From positions 1-51,528 of the forward strand of contig CASFZN010000010.1 of assembly GCA_949299195.1 (NCBI GenBank): 51,528 bases of DNA, read 5' to 3'. Each line of letters begins with the position of its first letter. Positions within the stretch are counted from its first letter, which is position 1. The position numbers and the translations under genes are program-made. The notes beneath the pieces were generated by a model, which was given only the letters and a program-made list of their open reading frames with translations, was not told the DNA's origin and ran no database searches. Positions 17,813 to 26,508 of this stretch are shown in pieces. This stretch comes from an uncultured bacterium (GTDB lineage Bacteria > Bacillota_I > Bacilli_A > RFN20 > CAG-826).

Positions 17813-19066
17813 ATGATAAAGAGAGATTTTTATTTACAACAATTAATATCTAAAAGACATTCATCAAAAGTGAAAATTATTACTGGATTAAGAAGATCTG
17901 GCAAGTCTTATCTGCTTTCTAAAATCTATAAGCAATATTTATTAGAACAAGGAGTAAATGAAGAGCAAATAATCATAGTTGAACTTGATGATGAAGCAAA
18001 TGATAAATTATTAAGAAAGGGAAATTTAAGGGAATATATTGAAAAAATAGCTCCCGATAATGATAAACAATACTACATTTTTATCGACGAAATCCAATTA
18101 GCAGAAGATTTTGTTAGAGCCGTTAACTCCTTAAATAAACATGACAATTACGACATTTATATCACCGGAAGCAATTCAAAATTTTTATCAAAAGATATTA
18201 ATGACGAGTTTAAAGATAGAGGAAGCGAAATTAATGTAAGGCCATTATCTTTTTCTGAATTTTATGAAGCCTACCCAAAGGATAAAAAATATGCATTAAG
18301 TGAATATTTGCGATACGGAGGGATGCCTGGATTATTTGAAGAAGAAACAGATTTAGCAAAAGAAAGATACCTAGATAACTTAATGAACAAGGTTTATATC
18401 GATGACATCAGAAAAAATATTAACACCACTTTAGTTGATGAATTATCAGCTACAGTAGATGCTTTATGTTCAGTAACCGGAAGCTTAACAAATCCACTGA
18501 ATATGACAAATTATCTTAATTCAAACAGAAATATTAAAATAAACCATGAAACAATAAGCAAATTTTTTGAAGGAATTACCGACGCTTTCTTATTCGACAA
18601 AGTTAAAAGATATGACATTAAAAGAAAACAATATCTTAACACGCCAATGAAATTTTATTGCCAAGATATCGGCCTAAGAAACGTTCGCATCAATTTCCGT
18701 GAACCAAATCAGGGTTTTTTAATTGAAAATACTGTTTATAACGAATTAATTACAAGAGGCTATAGAGTTGATGTTGGATTATTAACTTTTCAAAAGAAAA
18801 ATAAAGATTGGAAATACGTTAATACTCAAAATGAAGTTGATTTTATTGCAAGAATGAGTAGCAAAGAATATTACATTCAAATAATGAACGATATTCCTTC
18901 TGAAAAACATCTAAATAACGAATACGAATCTTTACTTAAGGTACCTGGTTCATTTAAGAAAATAATGGTGATTAATAGACCAACCATGTATTTTACAAAT
19001 GATATGGGAATTTTAGTTATTTCGTTAGAGGATTTCTTACTTAAAAAAGATAGTTTAGATTTATAA
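17813..19066 (+). CDS. AAA_14 / DUF4143 family ATP-binding protein (group with GLRRSGKS P-loop)
   Basis: Predicted cytoplasmic ATPase of the COG1373 type: an AAA_14 domain followed by DUF4143. The P-loop IITGLRRSGKSYLLSKI is near residue 23, Walker B YYIFIDEIQ near 89, and the sensor-like TGSNSKFLS near 121. DUF4143 runs from about 200, with FLIENTVYNELITRGYRVDVG near 305 and NEVDFIAR near 345, a reduced PD-(D/E)xK-like motif without its Lys. Molecular function of the family is not established. I start it at the ATG 17813 because the frame upstream lies inside the 36-bp repeat. There is no clear Shine-Dalgarno. It stands alone between tRNA-Leu and a second DUF4143 gene. Confidence 0.85.
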   Translation: MIKRDFYLQQLISKRHSSKVKIITGLRRSGKSYLLSKIYKQYLLEQGVNEEQIIIVELDDEANDKLLRKGNLREYIEKIAPDNDKQYYIFIDEIQLAEDFVRAVNSLNKHDNYDIYITGSNSKFLSKDINDEFKDRGSEINVRPLSFSEFYEAYPKDKKYALSEYLRYGGMPGLFEEETDLAKERYLDNLMNKVYIDDIRKNINTTLVDELSATVDALCSVTGSLTNPLNMTNYLNSNRNIKINHETISKFFEGITDAFLFDKVKRYDIKRKQYLNTPMKFYCQDIGLRNVRINFREPNQGFLIENTVYNELITRGYRVDVGLLTFQKKNKDWKYVNTQNEVDFIARMSSKEYYIQIMNDIPSEKHLNNEYESLLKVPGSFKKIMVINRPTMYFTNDMGILVISLEDFLLKKDSLDL

Positions 19067-19073
19067 TCAAAAT

Positions 19074-19165
19074 GCCAAATACCTCAAATTTTTTAAGCCA
19101 AATACTTCAAAAAAATTAAGCCAAATACCTCAAAAAAATGATGACATTTACCTCAATTTAGTATA
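19074..19165 (+). repeat. Four tandem 23-bp iterons upstream of ATPase gene
   Basis: Units start at 19074, 19097, 19120 and 19143, an exact 23-base period. The first three begin GCCAAATACCTCAAA or GCCAAATACTTCAAA; the fourth is diverged (GACATTTACCTCAATTT). The array ends at the promoter of the gene at 19203. An array of the same period but a different core precedes the paralogue at 40967-42229. Confidence 0.9.
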
Positions 19166-19202
19166 TTATATATAAAAATAAATCGATAAATTAGGTATTT
19201 TT

Positions 19203-20456
19203 ATGTATAAAAAAAGATTATTAGAAAAAACGTTAAATCAATATTTAAAAACTTTTAAAGCTATTTCTATTGTTGGTCCTAAGTTCTGCGGGAAAACAAC
19301 CCTTGCAGAGCAGTTTTCTAAATCGGCAATTTATTTAGATCCTTTAAATAAATCTGACTATAAAACAATGCTTCAATTAAATAAAAAGGAATTTTTATCA
19401 CCTCCTTATCCAAAATTAATCGATGAATGGCAACTCATTCCTGAAGTTTGGGACCAAATTAGACACGAAGTTGATCATATTGAAGATAGGGGCCTATTTC
19501 TTTTGACTGGTTCTTCAGCTGCGAATTTAGAAAAAACTGAACATTCTGGAGCTGGAAGGATCGCACGATTAATGTTAAGACCAATGAGTCTATATGAAAG
19601 CGGAGTTTCAAATGGAGAAATATCCTTATCTAAATTATTCGAAGGCGAAAAAATTGAATATACAAAAAGTCCATCAAAAGTTGAAGATTACGCAATAAAC
19701 ATTATTAAAGGTGGATGGCCAGAAAGTATTTATGACAGCGAACTACAAGCGAATAACAGAATGCGCTCATATATAGACGCTCTATTAAAAGAAGATATCA
19801 ATAAAGTAACATCCAAAAAATACAACGAAAATAAAGCTAGAAAAATTTTAGAATCTTTAGCAAGAGCTACCGGAAGTGAAGCTAGTAACAAAAAAATACT
19901 CAATGATTTAAGTTATTTTGACACTTCGATTTCTGAAAACACTTTAATTGATTATCTTGATGTTTTAAACAAACTTTACATTATAGAGGATTTAAAATCT
20001 TGGAATCCAAATTTAAGAAGCAAAACAATAATTAGAAGTACCCCAGCGAGATTTTTTGTTGACCCTTCAATAGGAGCATCTGTTTTAAATTTATCCAGTT
20101 CTAAATTGATGAAAGATTTTGAAACTTTTGGATTATTTTTTGAATCTTTAGTTATTAGAGATTTAAGAATATATGCAGAAAGTATAAACGGCGAAATATT
20201 CCGCTATAAAGACAAAACTGGTTTAGAAATTGATGCTATCGTACAGTTATATGATGGAAGATGGGGAGCAATCGAAATTAAAATGGGTTCACATTTATTT
20301 GATGAAGCTGCCAAAAAACTACAATCATTCGCTTCAAAAATAGACACTAAAAAAATGAGTGAGCCATCATTTTTAGGGATTATTTCAGCAACTGAATACG
20401 GATATCAAAGAGAAGACGGCGTTTATGTCATTCCTTTAGGGTTATTAAAAGACTAA
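19203..20456 (+). CDS. AAA / DUF4143 family ATP-binding protein (GPKFCGKTT P-loop)
   Basis: 417 aa. P-loop VGPKFCGKTTLAEQF near residue 25, Walker B PKLIDEWQLIPEVWD near 75, LTGSSAANL near 103, HSGAGRIARL near 118. The C-terminal DUF4143 has FESLVIRDLRIYAE near 310 and LEIDAIVQ followed by GAIEIKMG near 345, the D-x(n)-E-x-K arrangement of PD-(D/E)xK nucleases. It is clearly paralogous along its length to the protein at 40967-42229 (HSGAGR, LRSKT, FVDP, DGVYVIPLG against DGIYVVPIT). Biological role unknown; the tandem iterons immediately upstream suggest tight, probably self-directed, control. There is no strong Shine-Dalgarno, only TTAGGT about 8 bases before the ATG. Confidence 0.85.
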   Translation: MYKKRLLEKTLNQYLKTFKAISIVGPKFCGKTTLAEQFSKSAIYLDPLNKSDYKTMLQLNKKEFLSPPYPKLIDEWQLIPEVWDQIRHEVDHIEDRGLFLLTGSSAANLEKTEHSGAGRIARLMLRPMSLYESGVSNGEISLSKLFEGEKIEYTKSPSKVEDYAINIIKGGWPESIYDSELQANNRMRSYIDALLKEDINKVTSKKYNENKARKILESLARATGSEASNKKILNDLSYFDTSISENTLIDYLDVLNKLYIIEDLKSWNPNLRSKTIIRSTPARFFVDPSIGASVLNLSSSKLMKDFETFGLFFESLVIRDLRIYAESINGEIFRYKDKTGLEIDAIVQLYDGRWGAIEIKMGSHLFDEAAKKLQSFASKIDTKKMSEPSFLGIISATEYGYQREDGVYVIPLGLLKD

Positions 20457-20504
20457 AACCTCTAAGATGACCTTGATAATTTAATTTTAAAAATTTTAAT
20501 AAAC

Positions 20505-20538
20505 TTTCGTTTAAAACTATATTTATTTATAAACGAAA
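20505..20538. promoter_or_regulatory. Candidate DeoR-type operator upstream of fba
   Basis: TTTCGTTTA (20505-20513) and TAAACGAAA (20530-20538) are perfect inverted half-sites, 94 bases before the aldolase start. The same half-site pair lies upstream of the deoR gene (26084-26114). Confidence 0.55.
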
Positions 20539-20631
20539 TCAAAAGCGAATAAATATATAAAAACACCTTCTATTAATTAGAAAAAATACCATAAATTTGC
20601 AATAATTTTTTTAAATAAGGAGTCCAAATTT

Positions 20632-21738
20632 ATGGCTTATATACAATCAAAAACAATTTTAAAACACGCTAGAGATAATAAATATGCTCATGGCGCTTTT
20701 AATGTAAATTTATTAATCCAAGCTAAAGCTATCATTGAAGCTTGTGAAGAAAATCGCTGTGCAGCTATAATTCAGGTCGCAGAACCAGGTTTAGCATTTA
20801 TTGGTGGAAGAGCAGACTTTTTAAATGGAACTATCGAAGATAAAAAAAGAGGTGCCAAAAGAATTGCAAATTATGTCAAAAAATTAGCTAAGGAAGCAAC
20901 TATTCCTGTTTCTTTACATCTAGATCATGGAAGAAGCTATGAAACCTGTAAAATCTGTATTGAAGCTGGTTTTAATAGCGTCATGATTGATGGTAGTGCA
21001 CTCGAATATGAAGATAATTTAAAATTAACTAAAAAAGTCGTTAATTATGCGCATAAACATGGCGTTTCTGTTGAAGGCGAATTAGGAGTTTTAGCCGGTG
21101 TTGAAGACCATGTTTTCAGCGCAACCTCTACTTATACTAACCCACTTTTAGCTTTAGATTATGTTAAAAAAACCGGAGTAGATTTACTCGCCATTTCTTA
21201 TGGAACAAAACATGGTGCTGTTAAAGGAGATAATGTAAAACTTAGAAAAGAGATTGTTATTTCAACAATGGAATTATTTAACTATGAAAACGTTGACTGC
21301 GTCTTAGTTTCTCATGGATCAAGTTTAGTTCCTGAATATATTGTTAATGAAATTAACGAATTAGGTGGTAATGTTAAAGGAAAAGGCGTCCCAATTAGTG
21401 AACTTAATGAAGTTATCCCTTCAGGTATTGCTAAAATCAATATGGATACCGATATTCGTTTAGCTACAACTAGAAATTTATTAGAATTCTATGAAATTTA
21501 TCATCCAGAATATAAAGAAAATTCTAAAATCTATCCATTAATGGTCGAAAAAAGAGATTCTTTTGAATATCGCTATTATTTAAAAGAATATATCGATGAA
21601 TTAGTAACTGAACCTAAAAAATATAGTGATGAAGTTAAGGCAATTCTTCCTTATTTAGTTTTAGCAACAAAAGAAATTGTTTTAACTGCAAATGTTTTAT
21701 TTAAATCCTTTGGTGATAAAACTAAAATCAAAGAATAA
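20632..21738 (+). CDS. fba: Class II fructose-bisphosphate aldolase
   Basis: Zn-dependent aldolase that splits fructose 1,6-bisphosphate to DHAP and glyceraldehyde 3-phosphate. GAFNVNLLIQAKAIIEAC is near residue 22, SLHLDHGRSYET near 94 (catalytic Asp and zinc His), SVMIDGSALEYEDN near 115, GELGVLAGVEDHV near 148 and SYGTKHGAVKG near 187 (zinc His), and LVSHGSSLVPEY near 226 (zinc His). 368 aa places it with the longer class II aldolases. Ribosome binding site AAGGAG is well spaced. It is monocistronic with a terminator at 21807. Upstream TTTCG half-sites suggest control by the DeoR protein encoded at 25294. Confidence 0.92.
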   Translation: MAYIQSKTILKHARDNKYAHGAFNVNLLIQAKAIIEACEENRCAAIIQVAEPGLAFIGGRADFLNGTIEDKKRGAKRIANYVKKLAKEATIPVSLHLDHGRSYETCKICIEAGFNSVMIDGSALEYEDNLKLTKKVVNYAHKHGVSVEGELGVLAGVEDHVFSATSTYTNPLLALDYVKKTGVDLLAISYGTKHGAVKGDNVKLRKEIVISTMELFNYENVDCVLVSHGSSLVPEYIVNEINELGGNVKGKGVPISELNEVIPSGIAKINMDTDIRLATTRNLLEFYEIYHPEYKENSKIYPLMVEKRDSFEYRYYLKEYIDELVTEPKKYSDEVKAILPYLVLATKEIVLTANVLFKSFGDKTKIKE

Positions 21739-21806
21739 ATTATATTTAACTTCGTAATTATTTATATTTATATACCCATCAATAGATATAAATAATCCTC
21801 CTTCTT

Positions 21807-21842
21807 AAAAAAATAGTGGCTAATTTAATTACCACTATTTTT
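21807..21842. terminator. Bidirectional terminator between fba and pfk
   Basis: AAATAGTGG (21811-21819) and CCACTATTT (21832-21840), flanked by A- and T-runs, serve both convergent genes. Confidence 0.85.
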
Positions 21843-21878
21843 ATTTGTTTATCGAATATTTTTAAATACTACTATTTT

Positions 21879-23045
21879 CTATTTTTTATCGAGAAAATCT
21901 ACAAATTCCTTAGTTTCATTTACTAATGGTTTAAGCCATTTTATAAATTCATCAGAAATATCATTTCCATTAATTATATATTCTTTAGGGAATAACCTTT
22001 CTTCCATCATAACCTTTTCAATAGGTATTAAAATAGGTTCAATCTTATAAGGATTTGAAGAAATTCTTTTAATTCCGCTCATAACACCATTAATGTTTTT
22101 TAAAGCTGCATCAATAGCTACTTCTCCCATTAATATCGCTTCTTCTTGGTCAATTTTACTTACTAAAGAAGAGGAACATCTTTGAATAAGTCCAGGTTTT
22201 TCGCTTCTTGCTTTAATACCTAACTTTTCAATAACTAAGGTTGCTAAATGAGTTGAAACATCTCCAAAATAAGTGGCTCTTTCAGTTTTATAAATTGGTT
22301 TAACGATAGGATTTCCGTTCTTATCTTTTAATCCTTCACTTACTACCACTATTACTCCATGTTTTTCATCCCGTTTTTCTTTAACATCTTTTAAGAATTT
22401 TTCTTCATCAAATGGGGTTTCAGGAAGATAAATTAAGTGTGGAGCATCTCCTTTTTTAGTTCTTGCTAAAACACTTGAAGCAGTAAGCCATCCGGCATTT
22501 CTCCCCATAACTTCGATAATTGAAACATGAATAGGTAAGCCTTCAACATCTTTAGAGGCATCCTTAACTGTTTGAATAATATAGTTAGCATTAGAAGCAA
22601 ATCCAGGTGCATGATCTAAAATTCCAATGTCGTTATCGATAGTTTTTGGAATTCCAACACATATAACATCTACTCCTTTTGCTTTTGCGTGTTTATAAAT
22701 ATTACCAATGGTATCCATACTTCCATTACCACCAGTAAAAAGAACATACTTGATGTTATGTTTAACCAATATGTCTACTATTTTATTATATTCTTCTTCA
22801 TATAAAGGAAAGCGGGAAGATCCAATTGCACTTCCAGGAGTATCTTTTAATAATTCTAATTCTTTATCGCTGATATTAGTAAGATCGATAAAGTCTTCCT
22901 TTAATAAACCATCACTTCCAAATCTAGGAACTAAAATTTTACCTTTAAATCCTTCTTTTTTTAATTTTTTAATCGCTCCATAAAGTGACGCATTAATAAC
23001 TGCAGTAGGAGCTCCGCCATGAGCAATAATTAAATTTCCTTCCAT
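21879..23045 (-). CDS. pfkA: Phosphofructokinase of the PPi/group III type
   Basis: Phosphorylates fructose 6-phosphate to fructose 1,6-bisphosphate. HGGAPTAVINASL at residues 9-21 and GGNGSMDT at 105-112 form the nucleotide/PPi site, GIPKTIDNDI at 131-140 the catalytic site (Asp base), and MGRNAGWLTASS is near 180. In family terms, Gly at the 108 position is ATP-like while Lys134 is PPi-like, the combination known from group III enzymes. I therefore predict ATP or mixed phosphoryl-donor use but cannot settle it from sequence. It starts 2 bases after the nagA stop, with its ribosome binding site inside nagA, so the two are co-transcribed. One CGG codon (22371-22373, residue 225) lies at an unconserved position. 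Confidence 0.9.
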   Translation of the reverse strand: MEGNLIIAHGGAPTAVINASLYGAIKKLKKEGFKGKILVPRFGSDGLLKEDFIDLTNISDKELELLKDTPGSAIGSSRFPLYEEEYNKIVDILVKHNIKYVLFTGGNGSMDTIGNIYKHAKAKGVDVICVGIPKTIDNDIGILDHAPGFASNANYIIQTVKDASKDVEGLPIHVSIIEVMGRNAGWLTASSVLARTKKGDAPHLIYLPETPFDEEKFLKDVKEKRDEKHGVIVVVSEGLKDKNGNPIVKPIYKTERATYFGDVSTHLATLVIEKLGIKARSEKPGLIQRCSSSLVSKIDQEEAILMGEVAIDAALKNINGVMSGIKRISSNPYKIEPILIPIEKVMMEERLFPKEYIINGNDISDEFIKWLKPLVNETKEFVDFLDKK

Positions 23046-23047
23046 AA

Positions 23048-24172
23048 TTAATATTTCTTTTCTCCGTTTATATATACATTTTTAATGTTATAGTCTTTAT
23101 CTAAAATAATAAAATCAGCATTTTTATTTTCTTTTATACTTCCTACCCTATCATCTATTTTTAAAGATTTAGCACAGTTTAAACTAGTGAGTTTAGAAGC
23201 GATTAAATCATCAATATTTAAGAATTTTTTAGTATTTAAAAATGCTTCTTGCATATTTAAAGTTGAACCTGCTCTAACTCCAGTCTCTTTAATTACACAA
23301 TCATGATTTTTAACTAAAATTGGAGTTTCTCCAATTTTATATTCTCCATCAGCTAAACCTGCTGCCATTAAAGAGTCAGTTACAGCAATAACTTTATCTT
23401 CACCTTTAATTTTATAGATAAAATCGACCATTTCTGGATGTACATGGATTCCATCCATAATGACTTCACAATAGAATTCATCATAATATAATGCTGCAGT
23501 TGCTATAGAAGGATGATGTTGATGGATTCCTTTCATTGCGTTAAATAAGTGAGTAATGTTACTTGCTCCTGCTTTTAAAGCCATTGTACAATCATCAAAA
23601 CTTGCAGCAGAATGTCCTAATGAAACTACAATATTATTTTTAACTAAATATTCGATAACTTCTTTACTATTTCTATTTTCAGGAGCAAAGGTCATCAACT
23701 TAAATAAGCCATGACTTCTTTTTATATATTCATCTACTAATTCTATTGAAGGAGTTTGAAGACATTCTTCAAGTTGAGCGCCTTTATATTCTTTACATAA
23801 AAATGGTCCTTCAATATGAATACCTTTAATAATTTTATTTGTTTTACTAGCTTCATAAATAAGTTCAAGTTGTTTAAAAATTACTTCATTTTTTTCGGTT
23901 AAAAGAGTTGGATAAACACTAGTTACGCCGTTTTTAATATAAAAGTTTAATATCTTTTCTATTTCTTCTACATTTTTAACAGTAGAAAAATCATAGTGCA
24001 TTGCTCCATGAGTATGTTCATCTATAAAGCCTGGAATGATGATATCTATGATATCATCATTAACTACTTTTTCTTCTTTTATTTCTTTAATTAAAGAGTC
24101 TTCGATAACTAAAGATCCATAAATATAACCATTTTCAGTTAAAATTTTGTAATTTTTGAATTCTTGTTTCAT
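23048..24172 (-). CDS. nagA: N-acetylglucosamine-6-phosphate deacetylase
   Basis: Removes acetate from GlcNAc-6-P in amino-sugar use and cell-wall recycling. Amidohydrolase motifs are IDEHTHGAMHYDFS near residue 51 (HxH type), HIEGPFLCKEYKGAQ near 118 (metal Glu), SLGHSAA near 185, THLFNAMKGIHQHHP near 204, DGIHVHPEMV near 238, and the catalytic Asp in AVTDSLMAAG near 263. 374 aa is standard. It forms a two-gene operon with phosphofructokinase. A classical nagB is not adjacent; the NagB-like gene at 31941 lacks a key residue. TTTCGAATAAAAG about 100 bases upstream is a candidate operator. Confidence 0.95.
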   Translation of the reverse strand: MKQEFKNYKILTENGYIYGSLVIEDSLIKEIKEEKVVNDDIIDIIIPGFIDEHTHGAMHYDFSTVKNVEEIEKILNFYIKNGVTSVYPTLLTEKNEVIFKQLELIYEASKTNKIIKGIHIEGPFLCKEYKGAQLEECLQTPSIELVDEYIKRSHGLFKLMTFAPENRNSKEVIEYLVKNNIVVSLGHSAASFDDCTMALKAGASNITHLFNAMKGIHQHHPSIATAALYYDEFYCEVIMDGIHVHPEMVDFIYKIKGEDKVIAVTDSLMAAGLADGEYKIGETPILVKNHDCVIKETGVRAGSTLNMQEAFLNTKKFLNIDDLIASKLTSLNCAKSLKIDDRVGSIKENKNADFIILDKDYNIKNVYINGEKKY

Positions 24173-24270
24173 AAATTTTATGCTACTTTCTTAAATTTAA
24201 ATTAATTATACACTTTTTAAATATTTAAATTTTAATATCACTATTTAAAGAAATAATCTTTACTTTTCTT

Positions 24271-24284
24271 CTTTCGAATAAAAG
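24271..24284. promoter_or_regulatory. Candidate operator in the nagA-galM intergenic region
   Basis: CTTTCGAATAAAAG, an imperfect dyad with the TTTCG half-site. It resembles TTTCGAATGAAAG at 35115-35127, upstream of the TIM/LarA operon. It lies between divergent nagA and galM. Confidence 0.4.
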
Positions 24285-24398
24285 CAAAGTTATCTTTAAA
24301 TGAAATTATTTTTTTACTTATTTATTACTTAATATAATAATCTTTAAAAATTAACGATTAATTATTTAAAATAGTAGTATAAAAAAGAGGAAAAATAT

Positions 24399-25259
24399 AT
24401 GACAGAATCTCGTATTTATGAAATAAAAAATGAATATTTATCTTTAAAAGTAAATTCTTTTGGAGGAACAATAGATTCATTAACTCTATTAGATAAAAAT
24501 AAAGAATTAATCTATCAAATTGAAGAAGGTGGATGGCAAAATAAAGATGTTGTTATCTTTCCTTTTATATCTAAAGGTGATTTTATTCATAAAAATATTC
24601 ATTATTTAGTAAAAGCTAATCATGGACTTATTAGAAATGCTCTTCTTTCTATTTCAAAACACGACAAAGAAGAAATAATTTTTGAATATTCATCTAAAGA
24701 AATTGATCTAGAACAATATCCATTTAAATTTATATTTTTCCTTTCTTATAAACTTATAGATAAAAGAGTAGAAATTAGTGCAAAAATAGTAAACCAAAGT
24801 GATGAAACAATGTATTTTTCTTTTGGACACCATCCAGCATTCAAAATTGATTTAGATAATAGTTATTTAGAAGGTATTGATAATTATTTCCCTTTAACAG
24901 ATGAAGGATTACTAGATTGCGAAACAAAATTACAACTTAATAAAGAAAAATTACCTTTAAATAAAGAGAGTATTCTTCCTTTTAAAACATTAATCGTTGA
25001 TAATTACACAAAAAATAGTGGTATTAAAAATTACATTTTAGAAACCGGATTAGGTTATAAAGTTAATTATCAAATACCTTCGGCTTTTATCGCCGTTTGG
25101 TCATCTGATAAAGGTAATTTTATTTGCGTCGAACCACGGTTTGGAGTTACTAATATAGTTAATGAAGAAAGAGAATTAAAAAATAGAAAATTTTATAATT
25201 CTTTATCTCCCGAAGAAGAAACTTCTTTTACTTATTCTTTTGAAATTATCGAAGAATAA
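24399..25259 (+). CDS. galM: Aldose 1-epimerase family protein
   Basis: Mutarotase-like beta-sandwich protein (COG2017, LacX-like subgroup) that interconverts sugar anomers. Landmarks are NEYLSLKVNSFGG near residue 11, ANHGLIRNALLSI near 73, FGHHPAFKI near 141 (active-site His pair), and the C-terminal FICVEPRFGVTN near 242. In relatives that motif is C-[IV]-E-P-W-[FY]-G. Here the Trp position is encoded by CGG (25137-25139), one of the strongest single pieces of evidence that CGG means Trp. The catalytic Glu immediately precedes it. 286 aa is normal for the LacX subgroup. Divergent from nagA and convergent with deoR. Confidence 0.88.
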   Translation: MTESRIYEIKNEYLSLKVNSFGGTIDSLTLLDKNKELIYQIEEGGWQNKDVVIFPFISKGDFIHKNIHYLVKANHGLIRNALLSISKHDKEEIIFEYSSKEIDLEQYPFKFIFFLSYKLIDKRVEISAKIVNQSDETMYFSFGHHPAFKIDLDNSYLEGIDNYFPLTDEGLLDCETKLQLNKEKLPLNKESILPFKTLIVDNYTKNSGIKNYILETGLGYKVNYQIPSAFIAVWSSDKGNFICVEPRFGVTNIVNEERELKNRKFYNSLSPEEETSFTYSFEIIEE

Positions 25260-25261
25260 TT

Positions 25262-25289
25262 AAAAATAGTGGTATTTAAACCACCATTT
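25262..25289. terminator. Hairpin between convergent galM and deoR
   Basis: AAAATAGTGGT (from 25263) pairs with ACCACCATTT (to 25289), with one unpaired base on each side, and A- and T-runs at the ends. Confidence 0.65.
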
Positions 25290-25293
25290 CCAA

Positions 25294-26049
25294 TTAGTCG
25301 ACCATCTCAACATCAACACCAATCATTTTGAAATATCTCAAATAATCTTTCGAAATTTTAGAATCAGTTATGATTTTCGAAACAGATCTTGGAGGGAATT
25401 GTACCAACAATCCCTTTTTATTTAGTTTAGATGAATCGGTAATAATTATGATATTATTCGCACTTTCTGCCATTGATCTGACTGCGTCAGTACGGGTTGA
25501 ATCACTACCCATAAATCCAACATTTTCGACAAATCCATCAGTTCCTAGGAAAATTTTATCAACAAAGAATTGTCTAACACTGGTTCTAACTAAAGATCCT
25601 ACTAAAACTTGAGCGTCTCTTTGATATTCTCCACCCAAAAGAATAATTTTATTGGTTCCTAGTTTTGATGCATGTTCAACAATATATATAGAATGAGTAA
25701 TTATAGTTACTCCTGGCTTAGTTTTAACAATTTCTTCAGCAAATAGTGCGCAAGTTGAGCCGCTTCCTACTAAAACACTCTCATTAGCATCAACTAGTTC
25801 TGCTGCTTTTTTAGCAATTCTACACTTAATATCAAAGTTGATAGAAAGACGGTTTATGATATCGGCAGTATTCTTTTTAATAGCATAACCATGCTGTCTA
25901 ATTAAGATTCCATAATCATTAAGTAAGTCTAAATCTTTTCTAATCGTGACCTCACTTACACCTAGTTTATCAGCTAAATCTTTAACGTAAATTTTTCTTT
26001 CTTTATCAACAAGTTCTACAATTTGGCTTTGTCTTTTATTAATTTTCAT
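25294..26049 (-). CDS. DeoR/GlpR-family sugar-responsive repressor
   Basis: 251 aa, the classic DeoR layout. An N-terminal helix-turn-helix at about residues 16-55 (KDLADKLGVSEVTIRKDLDLL) precedes a sugar-phosphate-sensing C-terminal domain with VGSGSTCALFAEEI near 95, ITHS, LGGEYQRDAQVLVGS near 140 and FLGTDGFVENVGFMGSD near 170. Such proteins usually bind a phosphorylated sugar. An 11-bp inverted repeat (AAGTTTCGTTT / AAACGAAACTT) 35 bases upstream suggests autoregulation. The same half-sites precede fba, and TTTCGAAT variants precede nagA-pfk and the TIM/LarA operon. The effector cannot be told from sequence. Confidence 0.93.
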   Translation of the reverse strand: MKINKRQSQIVELVDKERKIYVKDLADKLGVSEVTIRKDLDLLNDYGILIRQHGYAIKKNTADIINRLSINFDIKCRIAKKAAELVDANESVLVGSGSTCALFAEEIVKTKPGVTIITHSIYIVEHASKLGTNKIILLGGEYQRDAQVLVGSLVRTSVRQFFVDKIFLGTDGFVENVGFMGSDSTRTDAVRSMAESANNIIIITDSSKLNKKGLLVQFPPRSVSKIITDSKISKDYLRYFKMIGVDVEMVD

Positions 26050-26083
26050 ACTTTCTACCTTCTTTTATAATTAATTTAACATA

Positions 26084-26114
26084 AAGTTTCGTTTATGTAA
26101 ATAAAACGAAACTT
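26084..26114. promoter_or_regulatory. Operator-like 11-bp inverted repeat upstream of deoR
   Basis: AAGTTTCGTTT (26084-26094) and AAACGAAACTT (26104-26114), 9 bases apart, are perfectly complementary. They lie between deoR and the gene starting at 26179, so either could be controlled. Confidence 0.65.
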
Positions 26115-26178
26115 AGTATTTAAAAAGTTGAAAAGGTTATTGCGTATCTATATAATATAAAGAATCAAAGGAGTTTTT

Positions 26179-26493
26179 ATGAAAAAATGAAAAATAATTT
26201 GCGTTTTGTTTAGTGCTCTTTTTTCGTTTAGCACTTTAACATCTTTTACTACATTAACAAAAGAAAATGACAATAATCTTTTGAAAATTTTCGAAAACGA
26301 AAGCATCGTTTTCAACAATGTAAGAGATGGCATAGATCCAGCAGATACAAACGATGTATATCAATTAACGGAACTCCAAGTCGTTGAAGACAACACATAT
26401 GTAAATATTTTTGGGCAAGTTGAAGGAACAATCGACTTAATTACTAACGTGTCAGCAAATAGATATCTTGGTGAATATCAAAGAGAAATTTAG
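26179..26493 (+). pseudogene. Small secreted protein gene with in-frame TGA at codon 4
   Basis: An excellent ribosome binding site (AAAGGAG, 5 bases before ATG 26179) starts a frame reading MKK-stop-KIICVLFSALFSFSTL, a textbook signal peptide apart from the TGA at 26188-26190. The frame then stays open for 100 codons to a TAG at 26491. The mature part is short and acidic (residues such as NDVYQLTELQVVED and GQVEGTIDLIT), with no family I recognise. Either the gene is freshly inactivated, or translation starts at TTG 26206 without the charged n-region, or TGA is read through. Other genes here show no in-frame TGA, so a nonsense mutation is most likely. The following gene, 16 bases on and in the same frame, has its own ribosome binding site. 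Confidence 0.55.
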
Positions 26494-26508
26494 TTAAAGG
26501 AGGGTCTT

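Noticed and set aside
22708-22983. Plus-strand open frames inside pfk, rny, recA, aldolase-region and ABC genes
   Set aside because: They are antisense shadows of well-conserved genes, with no ribosome binding site and no recognisable product.
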